This document shows positions 43,223 through 57,800 of a stretch of 64,000 nucleotides of DNA, one piece after another (position 1 is the stretch's first letter; the number at the start of each line of letters is the position of its first letter). Origin of the DNA: Pampus argenteus (taxonomy: Eukaryota > Chordata > Actinopteri > Scombriformes > Stromateidae). The notes below the pieces were generated by a model. That model was not told the DNA's origin and did no database searches. It saw nothing but the letters and a program-made list of their open reading frames with translations. The DNA is taken from NCBI GenBank assembly GCA_036937835.1, contig CM072860.1, positions 4,171,001 through 4,235,000 of the forward strand, in the 5' to 3' direction. The position numbers were made by a program, and so were the translations under genes.

Positions 43223-46200
43223 CTACTCCTCTTTGTCGACGTCCATATCAGTCAGAACGGAGTAGCACACTTTCTGAATGAGCACGCCAGACTTGGCTGA
43301 AAGAGGCAGAGACGAGAGAAAAGTTAACCAGAATCCAGCTGTATGAATTTTTAAAAAAAAGACGATTTTTGAAATGCATAAAAAATGAATTTCTTACCAA
43401 TGCAGCTCCGTATCCACAGAGGCCTCTTATTGGCTGAAGTGTAGCAGCAGAGGAAGTAAACAGGCACTCCTGACAGGGCAATACCAATACCGATGAGGGA
43501 GTTGATGGTGTCACTGTAGAGCGGCACCACCACCAGGAAGACAGTGAGCAAACAGAAAACGATGGGGTAGAATAGACTGAGCTGAGGGAGGGAAAGATTA
43601 GACATCAGTTATATCTCGTCTATCAAATCATGTGAATTGTTGATGACTTTAGATGACTGAGCTACCTTTAGTGGTCTCTTTCTGTCCGGCTGCTTCCAGC
43701 GCAGATACAGTTGACCCAAAATGGACAGACCCACAAAGAACCAGTAGCTGAAACTGTAGTAGTTAATAAGCTGGAAGACGTCCTCTACGCACAGGTAAAT
43801 GAGAGCCATTAAACCCTGCAGAGTATAAACACAAGTCGGGTTGAGAAATGTGAGGACGGTTATAAGATGCAACAAAATTCAGCCATTATTCAACAGACAA
43901 AACTGATGATGAGGGCAGACTGACGTTGAAGAGCAGGGCGGGGACGGGAGTGTAGCGGTGAACATGGATCATGCACAGGTAGTCGGGCAGGTGGCCCTCT
44001 CTGGAGCCCACGAAGAAGAGCCTTTTGAGACACAAATGTGGTGATGAGCGACATTGATGGACACAAGTGACAATGAGTGGGCTCCTGATAACACAAGGAT
44101 GAAAATGAGTGCAGAATCACTAACCTGGAGGACGCCAGGATGGAGGCGTTCAGGCCTCCGAAGCAGGACAGAGCCACGGCTAAGGGGATAGTCCAGTTCA
44201 TCACTCCAAACACCTGATCTGCAAATGTCTGGAGAGAGAAGACAGACGAATCTTTAAGAAGAAAAAAACACACTTGATGATGAATAATTACAGTGGATAA
44301 CAGATAACAGGCACCTACCACAGCTACAGCATCACTGTCTAAGATTGCATTCATGGGAAGGATGGTGTAGTAGGCCACGTTGGTCAAAATGTAGATCACC
44401 GTCACTATGGGCATGGAAATGGCAATGGCCAGTGGCAGGTTCCTGTAATTAACACAAACAAACAGCAGAGGGAAGCAAAATTAAGATAAGTATGTAGATT
44501 CAGGGTTCCTCATGAGTCTCTGGGGTCAAGAGCCGATCGACCCGTGGATGAGGATTGAGGATAAAGTTGGGGGGGTGTTTGTCACTTAATCTGCCTGGGA
44601 ACTCGGGGAGAGGCGTGTGATCCAATCACATGTGTAGCCTTGCTTCATGTGATCAATGTTAGGCTGCGTGAATCACAGCAACAGGTTCAGGCTTGCATGT
44701 ATTTTCAATCAGGAAAAAAAAAGTTTTTAAGAAACAGTCTAATATAAGTAACGTTTGATGCACAAAACTACACACTGAAAAGTATAAAAAGTATCCACAT
44801 TGAGGATATTTTGCATGTGTGTGTCAGCTTCTGTGTCCCAAAATCTGTTTTTTATCCATTATTATGCATTTGAAGCAGAAAAGTCTTCATTCAAACGCTA
44901 TTACCCGACACTTGTATCATCTTTAAGTCTCTCCTGCTCGCCCTACTCACCTCTCTGGGTTCTTGATCTCCTCTGTGACAAAGTTGAGGGTGTCCCATCC
45001 AGAGTAGGAGAACAGAGCCGAGTACAGAGCCAGAGCGATGCCTCCTGGGTCCTGGGATGAGCCTTCGAACAGGTCCTCGAAGTTCTGCGTGTGACCTGAA
45101 AAGCATCAACACGAAGGCAAAGATTAAACGTGGTAAGTAATGGGAATATAATTTCAAGATTGTTATATTATTCTTAAAATTAAAAGATAAAAATAAATAC
45201 CTTGTCCAATTTTCACCAGGCCGGTGATGATGACGGCAATGAGAGCGATGACTTTGGCGTAGGTGAAGAAGTCCTGGACCCTCGTACCCCACTTCACATA
45301 GGCACAGTTCACAAAGGTCAGCAAGCCTGAGAGGAAATAACCCCAGTAAGTTCATATACACCTCATAAACACCCATGTTTTTATTCATACAGTCATCCAC
45401 ACTGGTTTTCTTTCAACAGTCTTAGTGCTGTGAAAACTCTGCGTGAGAGTCGGGTTTAAGGAAACGGTGCTGCTGACTCAAGCAGACTGCTGGGTTGTTT
45501 TTCAGATGAGGAAACAGCTGAGTGCAGCACGAACAACCTCACATACAACCTCACACACATCCAAACACACATCCAAACACAAGGGCCCACAGGTACAGTC
45601 ATAGAGATGAGAGAAAAATGTAAAAAAGCCTTTTATGAAAATTGACCTAATCTTGTATATTTCTACTTAAAGTCAGTGATTTTTTCATCATTTTCTCTTC
45701 TCAGCTGCTACTTTTCCCCCCTCCTTCCTGCTCTCCTTCACTTACAGCAGCATTGATGTCTTTGATAAACATGTTTTCACGGCCCTTTCTTTCTAAGACT
45801 TATCTCTCTCTGTGACGTCTTATCAGCACCTGATCCCTCCCAGTTCTTAAATGTTAAGATAGTAAATCGCAGGAAGTCGAATCCTCCAGTGTCCCGACAG
45901 ATAGACGTCTGTCAAATAAGCCCTGCTCTGAAAAGTCAGGCTGAATCCCTTATTTATTTATTTATTTTTTATCTTAAATTTACATTAATTAATTTACCCA
46001 TATATATTGATAAAAAAAAGTATTTTTCATTTTAAGTGAATAGTTAATGGATTAAAATAAATTGAGGTATTTTTTAACAGGAAATTAGTTTTTTAAGGGA
46101 AAAGAATGGACCACAAACCATTAAAACCACTTAAGTTATACCTTAAGTTTCTGATTAAATCTACAGAAAATTATTGTATAATTTAAGTGACATTTAATTA

Positions 46201-48755
46201 TCAAATTAAGGTGTTTTTAAGGCATTTAGTTTTTCTCTTTAAGAACCTTTTTAATTACTTTTTAAATTGATAAAAGTACCCATTAAATGGTACTTAATAA
46301 AAATGAATTTATTTGTGTTTTTGTGAAGTTCTTGTGGTATTTGTCAGGGGTACATTAAGGAGTAATTATTGGTATTTTTCCTCAGATGAGTGCACATACC
46401 ATACATTATCTACAATTGCGTCACGTTCTTATCAACTCTTGCTAAACTCCACATCAGCCAGATGTTTAAAGAAGAGACCAAAACAGGATTACGTCACTGT
46501 CCTTTTTCTTCCACGCCGACCACCTAAAGGCCTTCCCTCTCAGGCCGCAGTGAGAGGAGGCTTCGGTGCTGAATCATAACACTATCATCTTCCTCCACAT
46601 TGACAGGTAGAGGATCATAACAAGTCCATAATCAGCAGGAGGCCTGGTCAAACACAACAAAACGCAACGCTTCGGACGGAGACGGCCAGCGATGAGCGGA
46701 GGAGAAGGAGACTTCGCCACACAGAAGTAGAGGCGTGGTGTGTTGACAGTGAAAGGTTAGAAGGGTGGGAGGTGTAAGATCGGGTGTAGGAGGATGGCTT
46801 GACTGGTAGTGGAGGTCAAATATGGTCCAGATGTGAGGTGAAATGGAGATGTTGAAAAAACTCATTCAGTTGTTCACTAACTGTGAGCAGCTAAAAAGCA
46901 TTAAATATCCATTTATTTTACTGAGAAATAACTTAACAGCTGTGTAGCTCTTCTTCTTAACTCTAATGGATAAAGATTTAGTTTTTTTTTATTCTATATG
47001 TGAAATTTTCCAAGTCGTTTTTTCTTAGGCCCATTTCTGCCAAGTAAAAGAAAAACTTTCCACTCAATATCCAAAAGTATGAGACGCTAAGTCATGAAAA
47101 TTATAGCGATAGTAAGTAAAAACATTTATGACGTATTTAAGGCGTAATTATTAAACCATTAAATTAATTTTATATCTTCTAACTTCTGTAGAATTGGACC
47201 AACATCTGTTAAAGCTACCGCGTAATACTCTAATAAAGATCCATATAGTACATTCAAATGAACCTATAAAAATAATAACGATATATGAGCCTTAATCTCA
47301 ACAGGATAAGACTAAATTGTGGCACAGAGGATCTACAAAAGTCCTGTCTGATTGCGTCATTTCCAGAGCAGGAGAGGTACTGTTTCCCAGTCTCAAAGAA
47401 AAAAAGTTTGTCAATGAGACCTTCAACAACAGGAAGCATGTTCAGTTTGGCTTCGGGCTCGATTCCTGTGCTGAGCTGTCAGTAGACAGCTCTCAGGTCA
47501 GAGTCTCACTGCATCGAGGACTTTACCTCACAGCTCAGCACTCTCAGCCCCCCTCTCTGAGTAACGCTTATCAGCACGTGTATGTGTGTATGTGTGTGTG
47601 TGTACGGGTGTGTTTATGCCTTTCAGAGTGAATGAATGAGTACTATTTATTGCAAATGAGCACAATATGTATGTTTTTATCTTCATCTTTATCATCAAGG
47701 CTAATCTGTGAGTTATTGCCTACACAAGCTCAGCAGTGTCTGGTTGCCTGAGTGTTGGTATTTCATCGACTCCAGAGTTGTTCTCGGTTGCTTAGTGATC
47801 AGGTTTTTTTTTTTTTTTTAATTTATTTCTCGTTTACTTCAGTTTGTCAGCTTTGCTCTTTCTCTGCGCCATTGTGTTGTAGTTACCTCATTAATCTGGG
47901 GCTGCATCGCCTCTACATTTATGAAGAGTTGCAGCGACTCGAGTTCTCGTGTGCAAAGACGTCACGCTGGCATTTCTAAATCAGTGCTCTTCCTAATTGG
48001 CGCAGGAGTCTTAGGGTCACTTTTCACTGTTCCTCTTTAATGTGCTGTGATGTGTTCTGCTGACTGCAGCTGTGTTGCACCATTAGTTCTCCTAGTCTAG
48101 AAACCACAGCTCATGTGCCTTTTCAGACAGGAAATTAAATGCTGCTGTAAGAGACATCTTCAATGACTCATATTTCATAATTTACACTCATCTATCAATC
48201 TGTTTATGTCATGCATAAACAATAGACACACACATTCACACACACTCCAGATGTGTACTTACATATACAAGCAGCAGCCAGCAGCCTGTTGGCTACGTAT
48301 GGAGCGATACAGGTGGGGAAGATGGGCTGCACCATGTAGTTGGAGAACGTGATGGCTATGATGGCCTGGCTGGTCGGCTCGATGATCAGCAGCGACGTCC
48401 ACAGGCGGATGAAGGCCATGAAACCCCCGAACGCCTCCAGGATGTAGGCGTAGGAGGCGCCCGACTTGGTGATGGTGGTCCCCAGCTCGGCGTAGCAAAG
48501 GGCCCCAAACACGGAGAAGATCCCACCGACGGTCCACACCACCAGCGACAGGCCGTAGGAGGCGCTGTGGATGAGGACGCCCTTAGGTGAGACGAAGATC
48601 CCCGAGCCGATCATGTTACCTACGATCAGGCACACCCCGTTCAGGAGGGAGATCTCCTTCTTCAGCTTCATGGACCCGTCCGAGGCTTCAGATTTCACAG
48701 ACGGGGGCCCGCCGTTTGTCGCCTCTTTTGTTGGGGTGGAGCTGTAGGATGCCAT
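43223..48755 (-). CDS. slc7a7: y+LAT1 amino acid transporter light chain (SLC7A7)
   Basis: APC-superfamily light chain that pairs with SLC3A2 (4F2hc) and exchanges cationic for neutral amino acids plus sodium at the basolateral membrane. Nine coding exons: 48263-48755, 45201-45326, 44951-45095, 44319-44442, 44125-44228, 43925-44021, 43666-43815, 43398-43581 and 43223-43296, giving 498 residues (human 511). After a polar N-terminus come LKKEISLLNGVCLIVGN and MIGSGIFVSPKGV (substrate-binding GSGIF in helix 1). SGASYAYILEAFGGF and EPTSQAIIAITF are near-identical to human. C149 in FPTCIAPY is the expected disulfide partner for the heavy chain. Later blocks include SYSGWDTLNFVTEE, SCFGGLNASI and INYYSFSYWFFVGLSI. 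slc7a6 and slc7a8 are alternatives, but sequence and synteny favour slc7a7. Non-coding first exon(s) lie upstream, unplaced. Confidence 0.95.
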
Positions 48756-50899
48756 TGTTCGTGCTTTGGTGTCTTTATTAATTATTATATATATATATAT
48801 GAGTTAACTGTGTTCTGTGTGAGATTTCAGTCACAAAAGTTTATCGCCTTGACGTGGCACCGAAGACTTTTAACTTTTTTTTTTTTTTTTCTTCTTCAGC
48901 TGTAGCTTCGATCATCTCCTGCCATCTGTGGAGGCAACGCAGAAGGTCATATCAGTTGATCAGCCGTTACCATGGACACTGATTTGTCATAACACATATA
49001 AAAACACGCATTTATATGTCACAGGCACTAGTGTGGGAACAAAAAAATGCAACAGCAGTGTGCTCACAGCTGGATTTGAGAGCAGTTTGGTGGATTGGAG
49101 AGCCATTAGGCCGCACAGCAAATGGCCTTTTAAGGTTGAGTGTATTGACAGAGACAGAAAGGGAGAGGAGCAAACATGCCTGAAAACACCAACTCTTCTT
49201 TAGTAACCATACGTCTAGCTGAGGAAGAGTTACCGACCGAAACACACACACATTTTTATTATTAACCATCCACCTACACACATACACACACACACATAGC
49301 ATAAGTCTGAGAGTGTCAGCACAGTGACTGGTCACATGTTTTCCAAAGTTCAATATCATCAGCATGTATTGATGATGAGTCAGTATGTTGGGCAGTAGTC
49401 ACCCTGCTGCACGCCAGGATTCAACAGGTCAACGTAGTTATTTATGTGCTAATTGGGCTCTAATTTGCTGTAATCTGTATAATCATGTTTTAATGGGGGC
49501 TTTGAATGAGATAAAGGAAATGCCAGGTTTGCACTGACTTTACATTACACAACGTGCAAGAGTTTCTAAGTTTTAAACCTAGGATGAAAGGGGATTTAAC
49601 AGTAAGAAGGCAATCCAAGCAAAGAAAAGAAATAATTGGTTTAAAAGTGAAAGTTTTAATAGTTGCTTCAAGAAAAATCTGCTTGGTTTTTAAGATAATT
49701 ATCCCTTCATTTTATCAACTTTTTAATACCTTCTCGCTTTATCATAAATCTGTTACGGCTCCAAATATACATTCATGAGCAGAGACTGATCAAACAAACC
49801 AAGAACAATGATTCAGACTGAGGCAAAATGTTAGTTAAAAAACACCAAAAAAAACACCTCAGAGAGAGACTGACGTAGATCTAAACAACAATTGATCCCA
49901 AGATAGTAGTGAGAGGACACCTAAATAAGCGATACAGGCGGATAGAAAGGATTATCCAACCAAGTGAGATAACTCAATCAACATGTGCAAGGCTCTTTTC
50001 TTTGCTGTGTAATTAACCACATATTAAGAAAGCAGATTAGAAGTACTAAATGTGTGTGTGAGGAGACTGAAAAGTTCAGATACCTTGTGGCAGCAGCAGC
50101 AGCAGCAGCAGCAGCAGATGATGATCAGCAACACGTGGGTTCATGAAGTAGTGGTGACTGTAGAGAAGACGGACAGTCGATTGAGTATTTCTGCATGTGA
50201 TCAAACGCGTGCCAGAGACACTGAGAGGTGAGGCTTTTTTACAGAAAGATCAGTACAAGGTCCAAAAACCTGCTGATAAGTGTTCCTTCAAGAGTTACTC
50301 AGATAATCAAAGTCTTATCTACTGGAATCTTATAGTGAGGTTATTATCAATCTATTATCAATCTCCTTATTGGATATTAAAAAAGCATTAGTCATTTAAA
50401 CCTACCTTTTATTGTCTTTTATTGATGATGGATTTCCTTGAATTTTATTTTGAAAGATGGCAGGTTCAGCATCTACTAAACCTTTTAAACATATTCATAT
50501 AATCCTGATTTGTCACCTTTTCCTTATGTTGTAAATCTAACAGGAGTTGCCTTCAGTGTCACATAACACATAACACCCACTCTGACTTGATTTTAAGGAT
50601 GCAGTTATACATATATGCTATAATTTAACATGGAAAAGAATAATAAATGATAATAAAAACCTGATCCTGTGCTGTTAACGAGGCTGTAACTATCTTGGGT
50701 AAAGACAGTGAAGTACAAGAAGCTGTCACCTTCTCCAGACGCGTTTTTTTTTGTTGCTCCTTCCTGGTGTCCAAAGCAGCAGCAGCAGTCTTGATCACTT
50801 CACTGATCAAAGAGAAAATATATATATACGACTTTAAATATATAATGTCCTCTCACCAAGCTGCCGTCTCATTATTGGTCGTTTCCTCTTTGTTGCTGA

Positions 50900-51090
50900 T
50901 GCATTGAAGCCGCTGTGCCGTGCGGACAACTTCCTCTTGTTTTTGACTTCAACCTCTGCGCTTCTCAGCTGATGCACTTGGTGGCTTTTATGCACTTCTG
51001 GTTTCTATAGCTGCGCTACCAGGGAAACGGATAGGAGGAGGAGGGAGGAGGTGGGAGGAGGAGGTGGAGGAGGGAGGGAGGGGGCTTTAA
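50900..51090 (-). promoter_or_regulatory. Candidate slc7a7 promoter (GGAGG-rich)
   Basis: GC-richer than its surroundings, with a run of GGAGGA/GGAGGG repeats (about 51,028-51,085) next to sequence lacking repeats. It is about 2.2 kb upstream of the slc7a7 start codon. TATA-less, purine-rich promoters look like this, but transcription direction and start are not shown by sequence. Confidence 0.3.
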
Positions 51091-53210
51091 TTGCTTCGCA
51101 TTGTGTCTCCTGAGTGAGTTTAATTAAATTATCGCGCACATCAAACGCGTTTTTTTTTTTATCATCGTCATTACACGAATTGAGCCGTTATTGGTAATTA
51201 GTTTGATAAATGTCACAGTGAAAACAGTAAAGCTTTTTTTTCTTCTCCTCGATCACCCAGTTATAGATATACTCTCCCTCCATAATAATAGATTAAAGTC
51301 ATGACTCATGATGTGGTTGATTAGTTTCCAAACTCATTCATAAAATAAAAACCCTCCCTCCTCCCACTCAGTACATCATCATCATTGAGGGTCAAGAGGT
51401 GGACTCTGTTGTCAGCTATTTAGTCGTTTTACTATGTGTTTACTACGTTGATTCCCTGATTACTCTCTGTTTTACCATTTCCCCTCCTCATCTGTCGGTA
51501 TGGCAGTTCCTACATATCAAATACAAGAATGCACTGGCTAAATGAGTGAATGCATGCAGCAGAATTACAGGTGTCCAGCAGAGTAAGCCTGCCTGCTCTG
51601 GTTAACACTCAGGCGATGAAGAGGGCAAATTCCTTTCCTGTTTGACTGCACTCACTTCTTCATTAGGAGTTTCAATCCATGCCCTCCGCTACCTGCTTCA
51701 ACTTCCCCTCAATCAAGACAAACTGATGCAAACACCTCATTCATCCACACAACCATTAGTCACCAACTCAGGTGAAATGAGGAGGGCCTGTTCGTCATGA
51801 GTATGAAGACCTACAGATTTGCTTTATGCAGGCGGTTGACAGGGATAGTCATCATTGTACTGATAGCTGTGTTTGTTCTATTGATGCACTGCTGCTGAGT
51901 CGGTGTTACATCAAAAGTAGATTTGAAGGAGATCTTTGAACAGCCAGTATGAACAAGAGGAATGATCACAGCAAGCAAAAACCTCTTTCAGTGTTCATAT
52001 GAGGTGACAGATTTGGATAAAAAAATTGTGAACATGTCCTTTAAGGGATGACTTTTACTTGTCATGCTGTATTTTTTTTTATAATGTTGGAGTATTGTTA
52101 CTTAAAGTAAAAGTAAAAGATGTTCATTGTTTCTATACAGGATTTCTAAGATAATTACATTAATGTAATTAAGTAATAAAAGTTAAAAACAAAAGTTTGA
52201 GTAGGCCTATGTGTTGACAGATGATTTTACTTGTTTGATGGATGTAAAAACTGTGGATCATAGCGCCCTCTTGTGGATTTAAACAGAACACTGATGGCTC
52301 TTTATTTATTTTGCAGCATTAATTTATTTAGGTTTATTCAGGAGTTGAGATAAAGTTTGCATTAGGCGTGCACATAATGTAGAGGATTGCCGTTTAATAG
52401 ACATTTAAACATTATATAACATTTAAAACAAAAATAATTCCTGAAACAAAATGTTATCAAATATATGAATTGCATACCTAGTATTTAGGATTTATCCATT
52501 CAAGTCTCTTAAATGTGTATTTGACATACTATCTGTTTATCTCTGACTGTTGTGGAAATGGAGTCATGTTGAGTGGCAGGTTAATTACTAAGATCACATG
52601 AATGATGCCCAATGTGGCGTAAACAACTTCTTTGTCTTCCAAATTGGTGTTGAGTGTTTATTAATTGCAGGCAAAATATGCATATTACACAACCTTTAAC
52701 ATCTCAGAAAAAAAAAACTTTTTCTTTCACATTGAAGATGATTGATTGTTCCCAGAGTGTTGATTGATGCTTATTGATGAATGATTGTTATAGGCTATGT
52801 GATCAAAGCCTGCTCTCCTCACCATCACACCTGTAGACTTCTGTATTCACCTCTTTGCTTCGTTCTTAAACTGAAAACTATTTAAATTAATTTCTTTTCT
52901 TTTCATTCTTTTTTGATTGAGACACGTCCCTTGTCACTCACAAACGCATGTGGACAAACTTCTCACACATGGCTCCTTTCACTTCTTTTGTCCCACTCGC
53001 TGCCCTGGCCATTCTTTTCCTTGGTTACCGGTTGTCATGGTTTCAGGAGCCCCTGTAGGCTAAAAACTGGAGGGATTAAAGGCGGCCATTTTGGGGACAG
53101 CTGGGCCAGGTTGGTCCCTGTTGCCCCCTGTCCCGCTCTCAGTCACTCTGGGGGGAAGAGGGGTGGCATTGTGTGAGGATTAGAGCTTCCTGTGTGTCAG
53201 CTCATTACAT

Positions 53211-53234
53211 GGGTTGGGGGGGTGGGGGGTGGGG
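53211..53234 (+). other. Potential G-quadruplex motif
   Basis: Four G-runs (3, 7, 6 and 4 G) separated by one or two T within 24 bases on the plus strand, about 550 bases past the inferred sall2 polyadenylation site. Confidence 0.6.
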
Positions 53235-53421
53235 TATAGGGGTGATGCGGTGAGGGGGGAGCAGAAAGAGTGAGGGAGAGAAATGAAAGAGAAAATGAAA
53301 GAGAGTGCGTATGAAAGAGAGTATGTAACAGAGAGGGGAGGGAAAGGCATGGGGGCGGGGGAGAGGTGGCAGCCTCTACAGCTGCACCCTCAATCACACT
53401 CATACAGGCTCTGATTATCCT

Positions 53422-53461
<40 letters not shown>

Positions 53462-53777
53462 CTGGGGAACTGAAACATATTAAAAGACATTGAGAGCAGG
53501 AAAAAAAAAAAAGCAGAATTAGGAGACAGCTATCCCAGCGCCCCAGACAAAGGAAACCCCCGATCCAGACACTGAGAGCTGGAACAAACAAGAGAAAACT
53601 GACCAACATGCAGACACACAGAATCAGAGTCATGCAAACAGAATGCTTAAACAGATAAATTAATTCAGAGAGACACAGGCTTAAACTGAACCCAGACACA
53701 CACAAAAAAAATCCCTCCTGGCCCCCGAAAAACCACAGAAATGCAACAAACAGGTCTCCTCTTCACATCACCATTGT

Positions 53778-54808
53778 TTTATTTATCTTTTATACATCAC
53801 ATGGGAACCATGGGAACATATTTTCTGTCATTGCTACAAAAAAAAAAGGGATACAAAGGGTAAAGAAAAGCACACAAATACTAAACTGGGCTAAACAGGA
53901 ATGCAGTGAGTGCAGACAATTTCTGCAGGAGCAGAAAACTCTCAAGTGCTTTGAGAGAGGAGAATAGGGGGAAGGGGAGGGTGGGGTAGGGTGAATTTTT
54001 AACGGACGGGGCTCATCCTTGTCGTCAGTTCTGCAAGAGTCCAGCATGAAACTGCAGATTGCCGCAACAATCAGGAAAAACCATTTACAATCATCAATAT
54101 GTGTACAGTAATTTGCTGCTATAAGTACAGGAGTTACTGATAATCTAACACATTCATCGCCATCATTATCAACATCATCGTCATCATCATTGCCAGCATG
54201 TATTTGTTTCAGCAGATGTTTCGGCAGCACGGGACACAGTGCAACTCACGGTGCAACTCAGCACATCGGAAACATGCGTTCAGCAGCATCACATTTTAAA
54301 AAAAAAGGAAAGAAGAAGAAGAAACAATAAAAAGACATAAAATGTAACCGCAGCTTATATTTACAGACATTGGCCATTACTAATTTGGCCTGTTTTGGTA
54401 TGGAGTTCATTTTGTGAGTTTCATTTTACGGACCCTTCCTCTTTTTCAAATCAGCTTATACTGGTTGTTTATACAGTATGTGCTGAAAAATGTCAGCAAA
54501 AAAAAAAAAGCAAAAAAAAAAGGCTCAAAAACAATTAATTCTCATCATGACAATGCTGTGAAGTATGTAAGATAAGGCCTCACTGTGGTCTTTGAAGTAC
54601 AAAAATACAAAGATGACTCATGGACTACATTCACAAATCTCTTGCGATTTTACTACAGCACAAACTAGATCTATCTGCCTAATAAAAAAGGTAAACATGA
54701 ATTAGAATCAATTACTCTAGAAAATCTTACTCTATTAAAAAAATACATTCCCTTGTCAGGACCCTTTAAAAAAAACTGACTGCAGCCGTTCAAAAATACT
54801 AACTTTAT
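53778..54808 (-). other. sall2 3' UTR
   Basis: Runs from the sall2 stop to a minus-strand AATAAA (plus TTTATT at 53,778-53,783). AT-rich, with poly-A stretches and no coding frame. Confidence 0.55.
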
Positions 54809-57800
54809 CTACACAACAGCAGTGTCCATAGGCTCGCCTGCCTCATCCAAATCTGCACTGATTGGTTGTGGATCAGTGCTGACACCTTTCTCGGGGGATT
54901 TAGCCGGTCCCTGCTTTTCTTCCTGTTGTCCTGGGTTCTTATTGGCTGAATGAGAACCGTGATCCTCCGCAATGTCATTGTCATTGGTTTGAGCTTTGGA
55001 GGGGGTATTGGTCAGTGCTCCAGGGTGGGTTTTCATGTGCCCCTGTGGTTGGAAGAAACAACAACAAAATAATGAAATGGATGAAATCTGACATGAAATT
55101 GTCACCACGTCTAACAAGATCAAAAATTATATCTCAAGAGCAGTATTAGTCCTCAATATCTTAAACTCTTACCTTAAGTCCACTACGGCTGGCATATGCC
55201 TTTCCACACTGGGAGCAGATGTAGGGTTTGTCGGGACGAGGAGGTTGGGAATGTGGTGCTGATGCTGGGACAGAAGGCTTTGGGTCCTCTGAAGGCTTTT
55301 CCGGCATTCGGTAACCCTCCTCATTCGGAGTGTCCTTCTCTGGATCTAATGCTGGCAAAGGCTCTCTTGGTGTGCTGGCCTCACTCTTCCCTTTACTTTT
55401 GGCAGCATCTCTCTCCTGTGGCTCCTGTGCTACACTGCCACAGGCCTCTTCTGCTTCTACCCTGGCTTTGGGGCTGGCAGGAGGGGTGAGTGCAGCTGGG
55501 GGTTTTGGGGTAGAATCAGGACTAGATGTTGGCTCTTTTGTGGAGCAATTGCGATTCTCTTTAGAAGAGGTGGCATCATTATTAACCGCTCTATACGGCA
55601 TATTATTTTCTGCGCCAGGCTTTGAAACACACAGGGAAAGAGGGGTGTCATCTGCATCTGTATCTCCATTCACTACAGATGAATTAGAAGTAGCTATATG
55701 TGCTTTGCCCAGGTCAGCATGGGTCTCCTCCTCAGAGTACATGGAGCTGTTCACAGGGCTACCATCAGCTAGGGCGTTGTCCCTCAAACGCAGGGGGTCC
55801 TCGGCTCCTGCTGAGGGGGGATTACGGGTCAGGGGTGGGCTAACACTGGGTGCTGAGTCCTCAGATTCTTCTGTCTTCACAGAAGCTGCATCAGCAGTTG
55901 TGTGTTGCTTAGAAGTGGAACCTGAATCAGGAACACCAATTGGAGACTTGGAGCCTGTTGTTAAGGCCAAGGGAAGGAGTTGTTGATCTTTAGATGGGGA
56001 GCCAATAGAGTCATTCTCACCATCATCAAAGACAGCATTCTCAGTTTCAGCACCATCTTCAGTTGGCATGTCTTCGTCAGGCGGTATTTGTCCTCCTAGG
56101 TGCAAGCGGATGTGGTGCTGAAGAACCAAGGCATTTGTGAACTTGCGTGGGCAGAGTGGGCAGGAGTTCAAGGCACGAGCGTTGGGTGGTCTTGCACGGT
56201 GAGTGGCTTGGTGGGCCCTGAGACTGCCCTTGGTGGAGAAGGAACGACCGCACAGCTTACAAGGGAATGGCCGCTCGCCCAAATGTGTGGCCTGGTGCAA
56301 ACGCAGAGCTCTTGGGCAGCTGAGGATGCGCAGGCACACGCTACACTGGTTAGCCTGAATAGTAGGCAGAGAAGGGGTAGCGGTGGTTGTAGTGTTAGAA
56401 CCTGAGACTCCCTGGCTTGTCATTAGTCCTGCAGCATTGGCACTTGGGCTCAGGCCAAGAGCAGCCAACATTTCCCTGCGATAGGCACTGGAAGTGGTGG
56501 TCAGGTCATGCCCATGTGTGTCCCCATTGGCTTCATTAGGGGTTGGTGACGAGGTGGAGGCAGAAGAGGAACCTCCCTGTGGTTGTTTTTCAAGCTTCTG
56601 AACCAGTCGCTGCAACTTGGAGGTGTCCGAGGTCTGGGTGGAGGTGTTGGGAGAGGATGAAGAAGGAGATGAGGTTGATGGTTTGGGGAAAGGTGGAAAG
56701 GGGAAGGGAAGCTGATGAGGTGAGGTGAGGTGGGAAGCGGATGGGTGGCCTGGAGGCCGGAGAAGTGCAAGGTGATGAGGGGAGGTACCTCCAGGGAAGA
56801 GAATCTTGGGAAGGTGGGCCAGCTGGGAGTACGGGGAGGTTGTATGGAGAGCTGAGTGAGGAGGTGTATTCTCATCAAATCGCTGCTGCTTTGCTCCCTT
56901 GAACTGACTGCCAATTGAGGAGGAGGAAGTTGAGGACGAAGAGGATTGCAATACAGTGTTAGATGCACTGGCAGCAGCTGCGGCTGAAGCTCGGTTTAGC
57001 TGTAGTAGTGAATGAGCTGTGGATAGCAATGCCATGTCTACTGAGGGTGGCAGAGGTAGAGAGGAAGGCGAGGGCCGAGTGGACGCACCGGACAAGAATC
57101 CCAAAGCCATGTTCTCCGTCATCCCAGGAATGCTTCCTTTCACTCCATTAAATTGCTCATCATCATCAGCTCGCCGTTTTCTCCTTCTCTGGATAGCACT
57201 AGGAGCTGAGTTACTCTGTGTCTGCTCTGACAGTGCTGGGGGCAGCAGGGAGAGAGAAAGCTCTGGGTTCTGCTCTCTGTGTCGCAGGAAATGGGCTTTG
57301 AGGTTTCCTCTGGTTGTAAAACGGCTCAAGCAGACTGGACACTGGTAGGGCCTTTCACCTGTGTGTGACCTCAGATGGATCTGGAGTGATGAATCACTGC
57401 TCAGCACCTTGCCACAAAAACGGCAGACATGCTGAGGACGTCCCGCCGAGGAGGCACTGCTGTGAGAGGTGCTGGGTTGGAGGTCCTGGGAATGGCTGGT
57501 AGTAGGAAGGGGAGGATTGGGGAAACTGATACCATTACTGTGACCAAATGAAGAGGTGTTAGATGATTTCTCATGGAGGTAGCGTGGCGGTAGCCCCAGG
57601 GACAAAGACAGTGGGTGTAGGGAGGCAACAGAGGAGCTGACAGTTGATGATAGTGATGGAGAAGACGAGGACGATAATGAAGAGGACGATGGAGCCCTGC
57701 TGCCATTAACATGTGAAGCAACTGATTTAGAGATAGATGGCTGGGGAAAGAGGGAAGAGGGAAGGCCACTTAAAAGCGGTGAAGCCATAGTTACTGGAGT

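Larger units (their letters stand above)
48756..53777. other. Intergenic region between slc7a7 and sall2
   Basis: Contains slc7a7 5' sequence, with no further coding gene found. A (CAG)9 run at 50,091-50,117 lies next to a minus-strand donor-like AAG/GTATCT (around 50,085), a possible non-coding exon. A TA run is at 48,786-48,801, a CA array at 53,424-53,458 and a G-rich tract at 53,211-53,240. The block 52,900-53,180 is GC-richer and looks non-repetitive ('ggcggccattttgggg'), but has no recognisable product. Confidence 0.5.

Noticed and set aside
50091..50117. (CAG)9 as a coding polyglutamine tract
   Set aside because: No flanking open frame; at most part of a non-coding slc7a7 exon on the opposite strand.
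55330..55986. 218-codon open frame (+) antisense to sall2
   Set aside because: Shadow of the long low-complexity sall2 exon 2; composition mirrors Ser/Pro/Glu codons of the real frame.
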